Shown: positions 8,464 to 16,840 of the stretch, in pieces | Layout of the letters: every line of letters starts with the position of its first letter | How positions within the stretch are numbered: the first letter of the stretch is position 1 | The notes under the pieces: generated by a model | Seen by the model: the letters and a program-made list of their open reading frames with translations, nothing else | The model's database searches: none | Told to the model about the DNA's origin: nothing | Translations under genes and position numbers: made by a program | Source: Hirschia sp964351655 | GTDB taxonomy: Bacteria > Pseudomonadota > Alphaproteobacteria > Caulobacterales > Hyphomonadaceae | DNA: 64,000 nt | Assembly (NCBI GenBank): GCA_964351655.1 | Contig: CAYGPD010000001.1 | Location: 1-64,000 of the forward strand | Direction of reading: 5' to 3'

Positions 8464-8587
8464 TCAGTGACAAAATTAGATAATCCGAAAAATAGTAAAC
8501 AATATAACACCTTATGTTAACCTTAGCTATGCATTGTTGAATTTAGACGCCACAAAAGTGTAGCCGTGCATATCGAGAGGGGTTTTT

Positions 8588-9127
8588 ATGATCGAAAAAT
8601 TTGAAGCGCCTAAACGTGACCCCATAAGTCAACAAATACTGATTTATAGCGAAAATATAGAAATAATCCGGATGCAGCGCGATATGTTGAAGTCATTTGG
8701 TGTTCGAAATATCATAGCGGCCAATTCTCCAGATGAACTTATGGAATTTGCAGCTGTGAGGAACATTGGGACTATCCTAGTCAATGGAAATAGTCGGGTG
8801 GATCCCCGAAAAATTATTGCCGCTCTACGTAATCAAGACAAAGTTCAAGACCCATTCTCACAGGTGTTTTTTGTAACCGGAAGCAGTTCGGCGCAACTTG
8901 TGAAGCTGATTATTATGGCCGGATATGACGGTATCTTATGTTTGCCGTTTTCACGTGCGCGCCTTTGGAAAACGATTGAGAAAATGAGTCTGACGCAAAG
9001 AACTTTTGTGCGTGTCGGCGAATATTTCGGACCAGATAGGCGTCAGGGTATCTTGCCGAATCAGCCCAAAACTGAGGAACGTCGAAAAGAAGAATTGATG
9101 AGAAAAGTTGGCGCAGTCTCTAATTAA
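8588..9127 (+). CDS. receiver-like protein lacking the phospho-acceptor Asp
   Basis: 179-residue single-domain protein with a CheY-like alternation of strands and helices (QILIYSENIEIIRMQRDMLK; VFFVTGSSSAQ; GYDGILCLPFSRARLWKTI) and a C-terminal tail with the GPDRR motif common in alphaproteobacterial response regulators. The strand-3 position that normally carries the phosphorylated Asp reads ILVNGNS (Asn66), and the usual Lys before Pro in strand 5 is Leu (CLPF). It is therefore likely an unphosphorylated pseudo-receiver acting by protein contact. GAGAGGGG lies before the ATG. Converges on trmB with a 4-nt overlap of the two stop regions. No histidine kinase is adjacent. Confidence 0.7.
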   Translation: MIEKFEAPKRDPISQQILIYSENIEIIRMQRDMLKSFGVRNIIAANSPDELMEFAAVRNIGTILVNGNSRVDPRKIIAALRNQDKVQDPFSQVFFVTGSSSAQLVKLIIMAGYDGILCLPFSRARLWKTIEKMSLTQRTFVRVGEYFGPDRRQGILPNQPKTEERRKEELMRKVGAVSN

Positions 9128-9852
9128 GAGGTATGTGTGCGTTGAAAATCTAACCAGATTGGTGCGCAATCACCGAGACCTTTGGTTTGATAACGTGTTG
9201 TAACGTGGTCTTTTGGAGGATTTTTCCAATCGTCTGAGGACTGCGCTAACCAGTTGAATTTATCTGAATTTTCAAAGCGTTCCAGTGTCCAATCAGCATA
9301 ATTTGCCCAATCCGTTGCGAACCGCACTTTTCCCTCAGGCTTTAAGATACGTGCTAGCGTTTCGATAAATTCAGGCTGAATCAAGCGACGTTTGTGATGA
9401 CGTGTTTTGTGCCAAGGATCTGGAAACATAATAAAAATGCGATCAAGCGAAGCATTTGCGAGCTTATCGAGGACTTTTCTTGCGTCATCTGGGTGTAAGC
9501 GTACGTTCTGCACACCGTCTGTTTCTATAGAGGTGAGTGCCTTGGCAACGCCTTCCTGGAAGGGTTCTGCCCCTATGATACCAACGTGCGGATTGCGTGC
9601 TGCTTGTCCGATTAAGTGCTCGGCTCCGCCAAATCCAATCTCAAACCAAACCTCTTTACAAGAAGCATTGAATAAATCTTTGGGATCAAAATTGTCCTGA
9701 AGTGCATCGATATCAACAACGATTTTAGGAAGGAGTTCTTCCATCAACCGTTGTTGGCGCGGAGAAAGGGGGCGACCGCCTGTTCGACCAAAAGTGCGCA
9801 AAGGCCCAAACTCTGAACCTTTGCTATTTGTTGCGTCTTTAGGCGTAGCCAT
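9124..9852 (-). CDS. trmB: tRNA (guanine-N7)-methyltransferase TrmB
   Basis: SAM-dependent methylation of G46 in tRNA variable loops. The 242-residue product has the SAM-binding motif WFEIGFGGAEHLIGQA, the acidic loop (IGAEPFQEG) and the family signature MFPDPWHKTRHHKRRL, with the C-terminal VTTRYQTKG. It lies directly downstream of metK on the same strand (64-nt gap), so supply of SAM and a SAM-using enzyme may be co-transcribed. The N-terminus carries a short basic/Ser-Gly extension. Confidence 0.95.
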   Translation of the reverse strand: MATPKDATNSKGSEFGPLRTFGRTGGRPLSPRQQRLMEELLPKIVVDIDALQDNFDPKDLFNASCKEVWFEIGFGGAEHLIGQAARNPHVGIIGAEPFQEGVAKALTSIETDGVQNVRLHPDDARKVLDKLANASLDRIFIMFPDPWHKTRHHKRRLIQPEFIETLARILKPEGKVRFATDWANYADWTLERFENSDKFNWLAQSSDDWKNPPKDHVTTRYQTKGLGDCAPIWLDFQRTHTS

Positions 9853-9916
9853 AGTTTAATCTAACCCTGTGTTCCAAACTTAGGCTGATAGGTCAGCCAT
9901 TAAGAAAGGAGGGGTT

Positions 9917-11086
9917 CTAGGCCAGACTTTTAAGCTTGTCGACTAGGTCTGTCTTTTCCCATGAGAATCCGCCTTCTGCATCTGGCTCACGGCCAAAGTG
10001 ACCATATGCAGCTGTACGTGCATAAATTGGCTTGTTGAGGCCCAAGTGAGTACGGATACCGCGAGGTGATAGATCCATCAATTGAGGAATAAGTGTCTCA
10101 ATTTTTGCTTCGTCGACTTTTGCTGTTCCATCAGTATTGATGAAAATAGACAAAGGTTTGGCAACCCCAATCGCATAGGAGAGCTGAATTGTACAACGGT
10201 CAGCCAAGCCAGCAGCAACAATGTTCTTAGCCAAATAGCGACTTGCGTAAGCTGCTGAACGGTCAACTTTTGTTGGGTCTTTACCTGAGAACGCGCCGCC
10301 ACCATGTGGGGCTGCACCGCCATAAGTGTCTACAATGATTTTACGGCCAGTCAGACCTGCATCACCATCTGGACCACCTATAACGAAGTTACCTGTCGGG
10401 TTTACATAAAACTCTTCTTCTGGTGGGAACCAACCTTCAGGAAGAACTTGTTTTACAACAGGGCGAACCATTTCACGAATGTCCGCAGGTGTGAAACCAT
10501 ATTTGTGCTGTGTGGACACGACGACGGATGAAACGCCGACAGGACGACCGTTTTCATATTTTAGCGTGACTTGCGATTTAGCATCTGGTTCAAATTCTGG
10601 TTGAGCCCCTGATTTACGTAACTCAGCCATACGTTTTAGAATTTGGTGCGAGTAAATGATTGGCGCAGGCATTAGTTCAGGCGTTTCGTTTGTCGCAAAA
10701 CCAAACATGATACCTTGGTCACCAGCGCCTTCTTCTTTGGTTTCGCCGGCGTCAACGCCCATTGCGATATCTGAAGATTGGCCATGAAGACGGTTGATAA
10801 GCTCTGCAGTTTTCCAGTGGAAGCCTTTTTGGTGGTAACCAATGTCACGCACAGCTTCACGAGCTGTATGTTCAATTTCTTCCAAAGACGGCATTAAATC
10901 ATCTGCGATACGCATTTCACCAGCTAAAACGATCAAGTTTGTCGTTGTTAGCGTTTCGCACGCGACGCGTGCTTCAGGGTCACGTGCTAGAAATAAATCG
11001 ACGATAGAGTCTGAAATACGGTCAGAAACTTTGTCAGGATGTCCTTCAGAGACACTCTCACTCGTAAAGAAGTAATTAGATTTCAC
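9917..11086 (-). CDS. metK: S-adenosylmethionine synthetase MetK
   Basis: Makes SAM from methionine and ATP. The 389-residue protein shows the family motifs: SEGHPDKVSDRISD at the N-terminus (ATP/Mg binding), GAGDQGIMFGFATNET, GPDGDAGLTGRKIIVDTYGG and GGGAFSGKDPTKVDRSAAY. Typical length. The start codon lies 25 nt downstream of a 22-bp near-perfect palindrome that is a good operator candidate, and I see no SAM riboswitch fold in the leader. trmB follows. The fabB terminator upstream (11197-11225) isolates the metK transcription unit. Confidence 0.97.
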   Translation of the reverse strand: MKSNYFFTSESVSEGHPDKVSDRISDSIVDLFLARDPEARVACETLTTTNLIVLAGEMRIADDLMPSLEEIEHTAREAVRDIGYHQKGFHWKTAELINRLHGQSSDIAMGVDAGETKEEGAGDQGIMFGFATNETPELMPAPIIYSHQILKRMAELRKSGAQPEFEPDAKSQVTLKYENGRPVGVSSVVVSTQHKYGFTPADIREMVRPVVKQVLPEGWFPPEEEFYVNPTGNFVIGGPDGDAGLTGRKIIVDTYGGAAPHGGGAFSGKDPTKVDRSAAYASRYLAKNIVAAGLADRCTIQLSYAIGVAKPLSIFINTDGTAKVDEAKIETLIPQLMDLSPRGIRTHLGLNKPIYARTAAYGHFGREPDAEGGFSWEKTDLVDKLKSLA

Positions 11087-11111
11087 GTTGGCACCCTAGT
11101 GTTGAATTGCA

Positions 11112-11133
11112 CATATAAGGATATCTTTATATG
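11112..11133. promoter_or_regulatory. palindromic operator candidate for metK
   Basis: Twenty-two base pairs with arms CATATAA and TTATATG around a GATATC-centred core; one central position departs from perfect symmetry. It sits 26-47 nt upstream of the metK ATG, overlapping the expected promoter. AT-rich palindromes with a GATATC centre upstream of methionine-cycle genes are reported for SahR, an ArsR-family regulator sensing S-adenosylhomocysteine. Assigning this site to SahR is my inference from memory of that motif; no regulator gene is in the window. Confidence 0.5.
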
Positions 11134-11196
11134 CTAGCTTGAAAGATTTGGAAAGTGCTGAAATCAAATTAGCAAAATGGTTTGTCGCGACAATGA

Positions 11197-11225
11197 AAAA
11201 AGGCTCCCCGAATGGAGAGCCTTTT
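11197..11225 (-). terminator. rho-independent terminator after fabB
   Basis: Arms AAAAGGCTC and GAGCCTTTT around a short loop, 20 nt past the fabB stop. On the minus strand the stem ends in a T run, so it closes the fabA-fabB unit and shields metK. Confidence 0.8.
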
Positions 11226-11246
11226 GTGTTCGATATAAGGGCTTGT

Positions 11247-12479
11247 TTAGATCTTTGAGAAAATTACAGAACCGTTTGTACCGCCAAATCCGAATGAGTT
11301 TGACATGACCATTTTCAGAGCAGCATCACGTGCGTCTCTAATGATGTTCATACCCACAGCAGCAGGATCTAAGTTTTGAATATTGATGGAAGGCGCGATA
11401 AAGCTCTCCTTCATCATAAGAAGAGAATAGATGGCTTCTTGCACGCCGGCTGCACCCATTGCGTGCCCAGTCATGGATTTTGTACCTGAGATCATTGGTT
11501 GATCTTTGGCATCATTTCCAAATAATTTGCGAACACTTTCCAGCTCAACCATATCACCGACAGGTGTCGCTGTGGCGTGTGGGTTTAGATAGTCAGGTCT
11601 TCCGCTAACAGTAGAAAGTGCTTGCTGCATGGCGCGGTATCCGCCTTCACCAGATGGGGCCACCATGTCATGACCATCAGATGTTGCGCCATAACCAGTG
11701 ACTTCACCATAAATAGTTGCACCGCGTTTTTTGGCGTGTTCGTATTCTTCAAGAACCAAAATTCCCGCACCGCCAGAGATAACAAAACCATCACGGCTTT
11801 CATCAAATGCGCGTGAAGCTGTTGTAGGTGTGTCATTATATTTAGATGACATTGCGCCCATCGCATCAAATAGAGCGGAGAAACTCCATTCAACTTCATC
11901 ACCACCGCCAGCAAACATAATGTCTTGCTTGCCCCACTGGATTTGTTCAGCGGCAGCGCCGATACAGTGAAGTGATGTGGTACATGCGGACGAAATTGAG
12001 TAGTTCACACCCAATATTTTAAACATGGTTGAAAGAGCAGCAGACGCTGTTGAACACATAGCTTTAGGCACTGCGAAAGGACCAATGCGCTTAATGCCTT
12101 TTTCGCGTCCGATATCGGCAGCTTCAACAATTGCGCGTGTGGAAGGGCCGCCCGTACCCACAATTAAACCTGTGCGCGGATTTGAGACTTTTTCTGCTGG
12201 AAGGCCGCTATCAGCCAATGCTTGTTCCATTGCCATATAACAATAGCCCGCTCCATCGCCCATGAAACGCATCGCGCGTTTTTCAATATGGTCTTTAGGA
12301 ACGGCTTTAGGCTTACCAACGACTTGGCAGCGGAATCCGCGATCTGCATATTCCTGAGAAAATGTAATGCCTGATCGTCCGTTTTTCAGGCTGTCAGTAA
12401 CTTCTTTTATGTTGTCCCCAATTGAAGAGACGATGCCCATTCCTGTGACAACAACGCGACGAAGACCAGATGCACTCAT
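11247..12479 (-). CDS. fabB: beta-ketoacyl-ACP synthase I FabB
   Basis: Condensing enzyme that elongates the cis-3-decenoyl intermediate made by FabA in anaerobic-type unsaturated fatty acid synthesis. The 410-residue thiolase-fold protein has the Cys-His-His triad: Cys166 in SISSACTTSLHCIG, His in NPHATATPVGD and His in GTKSMTGHAMGAAG. It also has the C-terminal FGFGGTNGSVIF. It follows fabA by 69 nt on the same strand, the standard fabA-fabB pair, and ends in the terminator at 11197-11225. Confidence 0.97.
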   Translation of the reverse strand: MSASGLRRVVVTGMGIVSSIGDNIKEVTDSLKNGRSGITFSQEYADRGFRCQVVGKPKAVPKDHIEKRAMRFMGDGAGYCYMAMEQALADSGLPAEKVSNPRTGLIVGTGGPSTRAIVEAADIGREKGIKRIGPFAVPKAMCSTASAALSTMFKILGVNYSISSACTTSLHCIGAAAEQIQWGKQDIMFAGGGDEVEWSFSALFDAMGAMSSKYNDTPTTASRAFDESRDGFVISGGAGILVLEEYEHAKKRGATIYGEVTGYGATSDGHDMVAPSGEGGYRAMQQALSTVSGRPDYLNPHATATPVGDMVELESVRKLFGNDAKDQPMISGTKSMTGHAMGAAGVQEAIYSLLMMKESFIAPSINIQNLDPAAVGMNIIRDARDAALKMVMSNSFGFGGTNGSVIFSKI

Positions 12480-12548
12480 GTGTGCTTACCTTTTTTTGTT
12501 GGGCGCGCCGTGGGTGGAGGAGGGCGCCGCCTCAATGAATATAAGAAC

Positions 12549-13079
12549 TTAAGCTTCAGGTTTAAACAACCCAACTTTTAGGTCTTTCGCTTGATAGATC
12601 TTTTGATCGTCAGCGAAAACTGCACCGTCTGCAATACCCATAACCAAACGTCCACGAATCGCGCGCTTAAGGTTGATTTCATAACGTACTTTTTTAATGT
12701 CGTTGGTCACCTGACCTGTGAATTTAACTTCACCAACGCCCAAGGCGCGTCCACGTCCAGGAGAACCAGACCAACCAAGCCAGAAGCCAACCAATTGCCA
12801 CATAGCATCAAGACCAAGACAGCCGGGCATTACCGGATCACCCGGGAAGTGACATTGGAAGAACCAAAGATCAGGATTTACGTCGAGTTCTGCGATAAGT
12901 TGGCCCTTGCCATTGTCGCCGCCATCTAAATTGATTTTGAGGATACGATCAAGCATGAGCATTGGCGGCGCAGGAAGCTGAGCATTTCCTGGTCCAAAAA
13001 GTTTACCTTCACTCGATGTGATAAGGTCTTCATATGAATACGAACTTTGTGGTTCGTGGAAATCAGCAGGGCTAGACAT
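12549..13079 (-). CDS. fabA: 3-hydroxydecanoyl-ACP dehydratase/isomerase FabA
   Basis: Dehydrates 3-hydroxydecanoyl-ACP and isomerises trans-2 to cis-3-decenoyl-ACP, the branch point to unsaturated fatty acids. The 176-residue hot-dog-fold protein has the active-site loop FFQCHFPGDPVMPG (His77) and GLDAMWQL (Asp91), matching the E. coli His/Asp spacing. A TTG five codons upstream (13094) extends the frame, but the ATG at 13079 is preceded by GGAGAAG and is preferred. A 23-bp dyad lies just upstream at 13108-13130. Together with fabB it shows that the organism makes unsaturated fatty acids by the FabA/FabB route. Confidence 0.96.
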   Translation of the reverse strand: MSSPADFHEPQSSYSYEDLITSSEGKLFGPGNAQLPAPPMLMLDRILKINLDGGDNGKGQLIAELDVNPDLWFFQCHFPGDPVMPGCLGLDAMWQLVGFWLGWSGSPGRGRALGVGEVKFTGQVTNDIKKVRYEINLKRAIRGRLVMGIADGAVFADDQKIYQAKDLKVGLFKPEA

Positions 13080-13107
13080 TCTGGTCTTCTCCAATACACG
13101 GTCGCGC

Positions 13108-13130
13108 GTGATATTGATTCAATTCATCAC
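13108..13130. promoter_or_regulatory. dyad operator candidate upstream of fabA
   Basis: Nested inverted repeat: outer arms GTGAT and ATCAC, inner ATTGA and TCAAT around a single T, flanked by GCGC on the left and by GCGC three bases beyond the right arm. It lies about 30 nt upstream of the fabA start. Such a site could bind a fatty-acid regulator of TetR, GntR or MarR type; the regulator is not identifiable from this window. Confidence 0.4.
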
Positions 13131-13220
13131 GTTGCGCAATATTTGAAGACAGGGGTTAGCACGGTGTTTACGAAGGGCAAACCCTTTGTTGAGACGCAGT
13201 TTCAAAGGAATGGGTAGTAT

Positions 13221-13790
13221 TTACCCTAAATCGTCGACACCCCAAATTGAATTTCGAGTTGCCCAGCCGCGTTGACCATCAATATCTATGCGACACCAAT
13301 CGCCTTCGCATTCAGCAATATCAGCGACAACACCCATAGACACTTCTGCTATCGCTCGAGTGGAAGTATCTGGTTTTTGAAACATGACTAACATGTTAGA
13401 GGTAATACCCGTGCGTCGCGCACCGAGCATACGCTCATGAACCCACACTTCATCGCCCTGTGGATCACGTATCTTCCGCCAATCACCAGACTCCCGAATA
13501 ACGAGGACAGGCAAACCGCTGCGCTGATATTGCCATTTGATAGGGTAATCGACACTTGGTCCCAATCTGCCGTTGACTTCGTCATATTTTAAGCTCGCAT
13601 AGCGAGGTACGGGCATGCTGGAAAACTTGGAAATCCGCTTGTTTGGCTCTTGATGCACATATGGCGTGAGGCTGGCGGGTTCGATCTGAAATTTCTTCTC
13701 GCTTTGCGCTTGCGCATGGGCGGTTGCGCCCATTCCAGTGAGGAATTGACAGGTGAAGGCTAAAAGAGTGACGGTGATAAAGCACCGCAT
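13221..13790 (-). CDS. secreted bacterial SH3-domain protein
   Basis: Exported protein with a signal peptide (MRCFITVTLLAFTCQFL, then a likely cleavage at AHAQA). Two SH3b-like segments follow: one around YASLKYDEVNGRLGPSVDYP, with the LPVLVIRESGDWRKIRDPQGDEVWVHERML block, and one around VSMGVVADIAECEGDWCRIDIDGQRGWATRNSIWGV. Such proteins are often periplasmic wall-binding or regulatory modules; no specific role is shown. In-frame ATGs up to 13829 exist, but starting at 13790 gives a proper signal peptide. It lies alone between fabA and a divergent dehydrogenase gene. Confidence 0.72.
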   Translation of the reverse strand: MRCFITVTLLAFTCQFLTGMGATAHAQAQSEKKFQIEPASLTPYVHQEPNKRISKFSSMPVPRYASLKYDEVNGRLGPSVDYPIKWQYQRSGLPVLVIRESGDWRKIRDPQGDEVWVHERMLGARRTGITSNMLVMFQKPDTSTRAIAEVSMGVVADIAECEGDWCRIDIDGQRGWATRNSIWGVDDLG

Positions 13791-13982
13791 GTGAGCATTT
13801 TGACTCGTGAACATAAACATGACCATCATTTAATGATAAGTTAGAATGTCTTGCCATGGTGAATGGCTTGTTAACCCGAATTTTCAAATTTGCCGCACCC
13901 ATGAATTTAGTTCAAAATTTGGAGATTTATCTCTGATTTGTTATGTGCTCATTATAAAAAATAAAAAATACGGAGACGTAGA

Positions 13983-14969
13983 ATGCCACGGGACAAGGTA
14001 AAGGTCGTTATTTCACGCAAACTGCCCAAACCAATAGAGCAGCGCATGGTTGAGCTTTTTGATGCTGAGTTAAATACCAATGATGAAGCATTTACCGAAA
14101 ACCGCATTGCGGACGCTCTTGAACGTGCGGATGTCTTTGTCTCGACAGTAACAGATAAAATTCATGCTGGTCTAATCGCCAAAGCCGGCAAGCAATTGAA
14201 AATGATTGCCCAATTTGGAGCTGGCGTTGACAATATCGATGTAAAAGCAGCAGCCGAACGCGGCATCATCGTGACAAATACGCCGGGTGTGCTGACTGAA
14301 GACACAGCAGATATGACAATGGCGCTTATTTTAGCGTTGCCGCGCCGTATGGTGCAGGGCGTTGAAGCACTGCGGCAGGGAGATTTCCATGGCTGGTCAC
14401 CTACGTGGATGCTTGGACATCGTATTTTTGGCAAACGTATCGGAATTATCGGTATGGGCCGGATTGGACAAGCAGTAGCACGTCGTGCGCGGGCTTTTGG
14501 TTTGGAAGTACATTATCACAATCGAAACCGCGTTTCGCCAGCAATAGAAGCTCAGTTTGCAACTACATATTGGGAGAGCTTGGATCAGATGATTTCGCGT
14601 ATGGATATCATCTCTATCAATTGCCCAGCAACACCCGCGACTTATCACCTTATGCACGAACGCCGAATACGTTTGCTGAAGCCCCATGCTTACATCATCA
14701 ACACATCACGTGGCGAAGTTATTGATGAAGAAGCGCTTATAAGCGCTTTGGAGGCGGGCCAAATTGCTGGTGCAGGGTTGGATGTGTTTGAAAATGAGCC
14801 TGAAATTAATCCCAGATTATTGGCACTTAAAAACGTTATTCTCATTCCTCATATGGGATCTGCGACAGTAGAGGCACGGACTGAGATGGGGGAAAAGGTC
14901 ATTATTAATATTAAAAATTACCTTGATGGTCACATGGTACCTGACCGTGTGATTCCTGATCTAATCTAG
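13983..14969 (+). CDS. D-isomer-specific 2-hydroxyacid dehydrogenase
   Basis: NAD(P)-dependent oxidoreductase of the glyoxylate/hydroxypyruvate reductase-like branch. The 328-residue product has a flavodoxin-like substrate domain, GAGVDNIDVKAAAERGI, the Rossmann motif GMGRIGQAVARRARAFG near residue 155, and the catalytic triad: Arg in NTSRGEVIDEEAL, Glu in DVFENEPEINP and His in LIPHMGSATVEAR. GGAGACG precedes the ATG. Stands alone, divergent from the SH3 protein. The substrate (glyoxylate, hydroxypyruvate or another 2-oxoacid) cannot be fixed from sequence. Confidence 0.9.
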   Translation: MPRDKVKVVISRKLPKPIEQRMVELFDAELNTNDEAFTENRIADALERADVFVSTVTDKIHAGLIAKAGKQLKMIAQFGAGVDNIDVKAAAERGIIVTNTPGVLTEDTADMTMALILALPRRMVQGVEALRQGDFHGWSPTWMLGHRIFGKRIGIIGMGRIGQAVARRARAFGLEVHYHNRNRVSPAIEAQFATTYWESLDQMISRMDIISINCPATPATYHLMHERRIRLLKPHAYIINTSRGEVIDEEALISALEAGQIAGAGLDVFENEPEINPRLLALKNVILIPHMGSATVEARTEMGEKVIINIKNYLDGHMVPDRVIPDLI

Positions 14970-15176
14970 TTCACTCAGACCTAACATATTGTTTTATACA
15001 TCTTCTTTTGCGGGGAAGGTGAGCGGTTCGCTGTATGGCAAATTTTGAGTCGCCAATAATGCTCTCCCGAAACATAAACTTTCTGTAATAAAAGTGACCA
15101 CATTAACTTTTCTTAAGGACTAATCTAACATATATGTAATCTAAAGTTTGTTGCGTTTTGTTCGGAGAGTTTTGTC

Positions 15177-15608
15177 ATGAAACTCAAAATTATTGGTCTT
15201 CTTGTGCTAGCAGCGAGTGCTTTGGGTGCTTGTGAAACCGCTGATGGCTACAGAAAGCAACTTACACAATATCAAGGACAAACAACCCAACAATTATTGG
15301 AAGAGTGGGGCCAACCTACAACTTTGAACCGTTTGGAAGATGGCCGCGAAATTTGGGTTTACCAAGAGTCTAAAGATTTGCCTCGCGGCGGCTATTTTGA
15401 CCACCGTTACTACCGAACATCCGCAAAATTTAATACTGATGAGGGTGAATCTGAAACGCGCCGCTTTATTGAGGCGCGCAAAGTGTGGGTCCCACGCTAT
15501 ACGCTAAAGTCAGTTTGCAGCACGCAATTTATTGTCGAGCATGACAACGTCGTTGAAGAGTTCTCATTTCGTGGCAATGGGTGTCTTGCAAACGATTGGG
15601 GCATTTAG
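15177..15608 (+). CDS. small lipoprotein, unknown function
   Basis: 143-residue protein with a lipoprotein signal (MKLKIIGLLVLAASALGAC, lipobox LGAC with acylated Cys19). The mature part begins with an amphipathic stretch and then has a segment like the SmpA/BamE-type fold seen in outer-membrane lipoproteins: QLLEEWGQPTTLNRLEDGRE, IWVYQES. A basic/aromatic middle and two further Cys residues (SVCSTQF, GNGCLAND), possibly a disulfide, follow. No family name can be given with certainty. It ends with a 4-nt overlap onto the convergent hydrolase gene. The 207 nt before it contain no gene I can support. Confidence 0.65.
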   Translation: MKLKIIGLLVLAASALGACETADGYRKQLTQYQGQTTQQLLEEWGQPTTLNRLEDGREIWVYQESKDLPRGGYFDHRYYRTSAKFNTDEGESETRRFIEARKVWVPRYTLKSVCSTQFIVEHDNVVEEFSFRGNGCLANDWGI

Positions 15609-16699
15609 TTTTTACTGGAGTTCACTGAACCTGCGGGTGGTCCAGATTCCAGATTTTCATGATTTTCTATTTGGACAGCGATAGGCGCGCTCTCTAAAAC
15701 TTGAGTTTTAGAGGCTTCGTTTTGCTGCTGACCAATTGTGTTCAAGAACGCGAGTACATCATCCAGCGTGCGCCTTGGTGTTTCTAAAGCAAGACAATGC
15801 CCCGACATCTCATATGTTATAAGTGTTGCATTGGGGATTGCACTCTTAAATTCACGCGCAAATCGCACAGGAATAATCCTGTCTTTCTCTCCATGGAGAA
15901 TGAGCGTTGGGATGGCTAGATTATTAAATTGAGTGGGTAATGAAATAGACGCTTTATTAAGAGCGAGTTTTACCAGTCCTTTTCTGTGAGCCGGCCCCCT
16001 TGCAAGATCAGATAGGCGTTTTGTCATGGCTTCTTCAGTAATACTTGGATCGGAAAAACACCTATCAAGGCGTGCTTGAATGTGGGTCTTCATATCAAAA
16101 TGTTTGAGAAGGGGGGCTAGCCAAGGATTGGACTGTATATCTTCAATTATCGGGTCATATTCAACTTCATTTTCTTTTAACGGCCAACCGTCCGCTCCGA
16201 TGAGAATTAATGCATTAATTTGTTGAGGGTTGGTGAGAGCGTATTCCCAACTTATTTGCCCGCCTAAAGACGTGCCCCCTATGGAGAATTTCTTAAGATC
16301 GATGGCGGAGGTGAATTCTTGAACGAAATTGATCATCCCATTTGTCATTTCGACATAAGACATATCAGATTCAGTAAGGCCGTGCATTGGTAGATCTACG
16401 GCAATGATATGATACCGACCACGCAATTCTTTGAGCCATTCGCTCCATTCGGAGGAATTGCTTGAATATCCGTGCAGCAATAGAAGTGTGTCATTGCTCG
16501 GGTTTGGTGAAGAGAGTGTCGGACCGGAATCTAGATAGTGGACACGCGCACCGCTGTCCAAGGTTACAAATTTGGAAGCACTTAAGCTGTATCTTTGCTC
16601 CAGCTCAGCAAAAGGAATATCGGACCGCTTCAGCGTAAACCAAGCTGCAATGATAACAACTAAGGTGAAACAAACCGCTCCGATTAAAAAACGTATCAT
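15605..16699 (-). CDS. membrane-anchored alpha/beta hydrolase
   Basis: Esterase/lipase-type alpha/beta hydrolase tethered by an N-terminal membrane helix (MIRFLIGAVCFTLVVIIAAW). Visible are the oxyanion region LLLHGYSSNSSEWSEWL, the nucleophile elbow GGTSLGGQ (Ser), an Asp in HGEKDRIIPVRFA and the His in SGHCLALETP, completing the triad. A polar 35-residue tail follows. A TTG five codons upstream could also start; the ATG at 16699 is preferred. The substrate is unknown. It stands alone between a convergent lipoprotein gene and the end of the cellulose operon. Confidence 0.85.
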   Translation of the reverse strand: MIRFLIGAVCFTLVVIIAAWFTLKRSDIPFAELEQRYSLSASKFVTLDSGARVHYLDSGPTLSSPNPSNDTLLLLHGYSSNSSEWSEWLKELRGRYHIIAVDLPMHGLTESDMSYVEMTNGMINFVQEFTSAIDLKKFSIGGTSLGGQISWEYALTNPQQINALILIGADGWPLKENEVEYDPIIEDIQSNPWLAPLLKHFDMKTHIQARLDRCFSDPSITEEAMTKRLSDLARGPAHRKGLVKLALNKASISLPTQFNNLAIPTLILHGEKDRIIPVRFAREFKSAIPNATLITYEMSGHCLALETPRRTLDDVLAFLNTIGQQQNEASKTQVLESAPIAVQIENHENLESGPPAGSVNSSKN

Positions 16700-16840
16700 A
16701 CAGAAGTGTTCCAATTAAAAGACGAGGCGAATGGCCAACAAATATTGCAGTATTCGTGTCGTTTGTATCCTAATTCATGCCTTATATTCGTTCGCTTTTG
16801 CAAGCATCATTGTATCTTGCTTGATTATTGTCAGCAGAAC

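Noticed and set aside
11087..11196. SAM riboswitch in the metK leader
   Set aside because: No conserved SAM-I, SAM-II or SAM-V core was recognised; the leader is short and dominated by the DNA palindrome.
13170..13192. AAGGG/CCCTT mini-hairpin between fabA and the SH3 gene
   Set aside because: Five-base stem with no T run; not convincing as a terminator.
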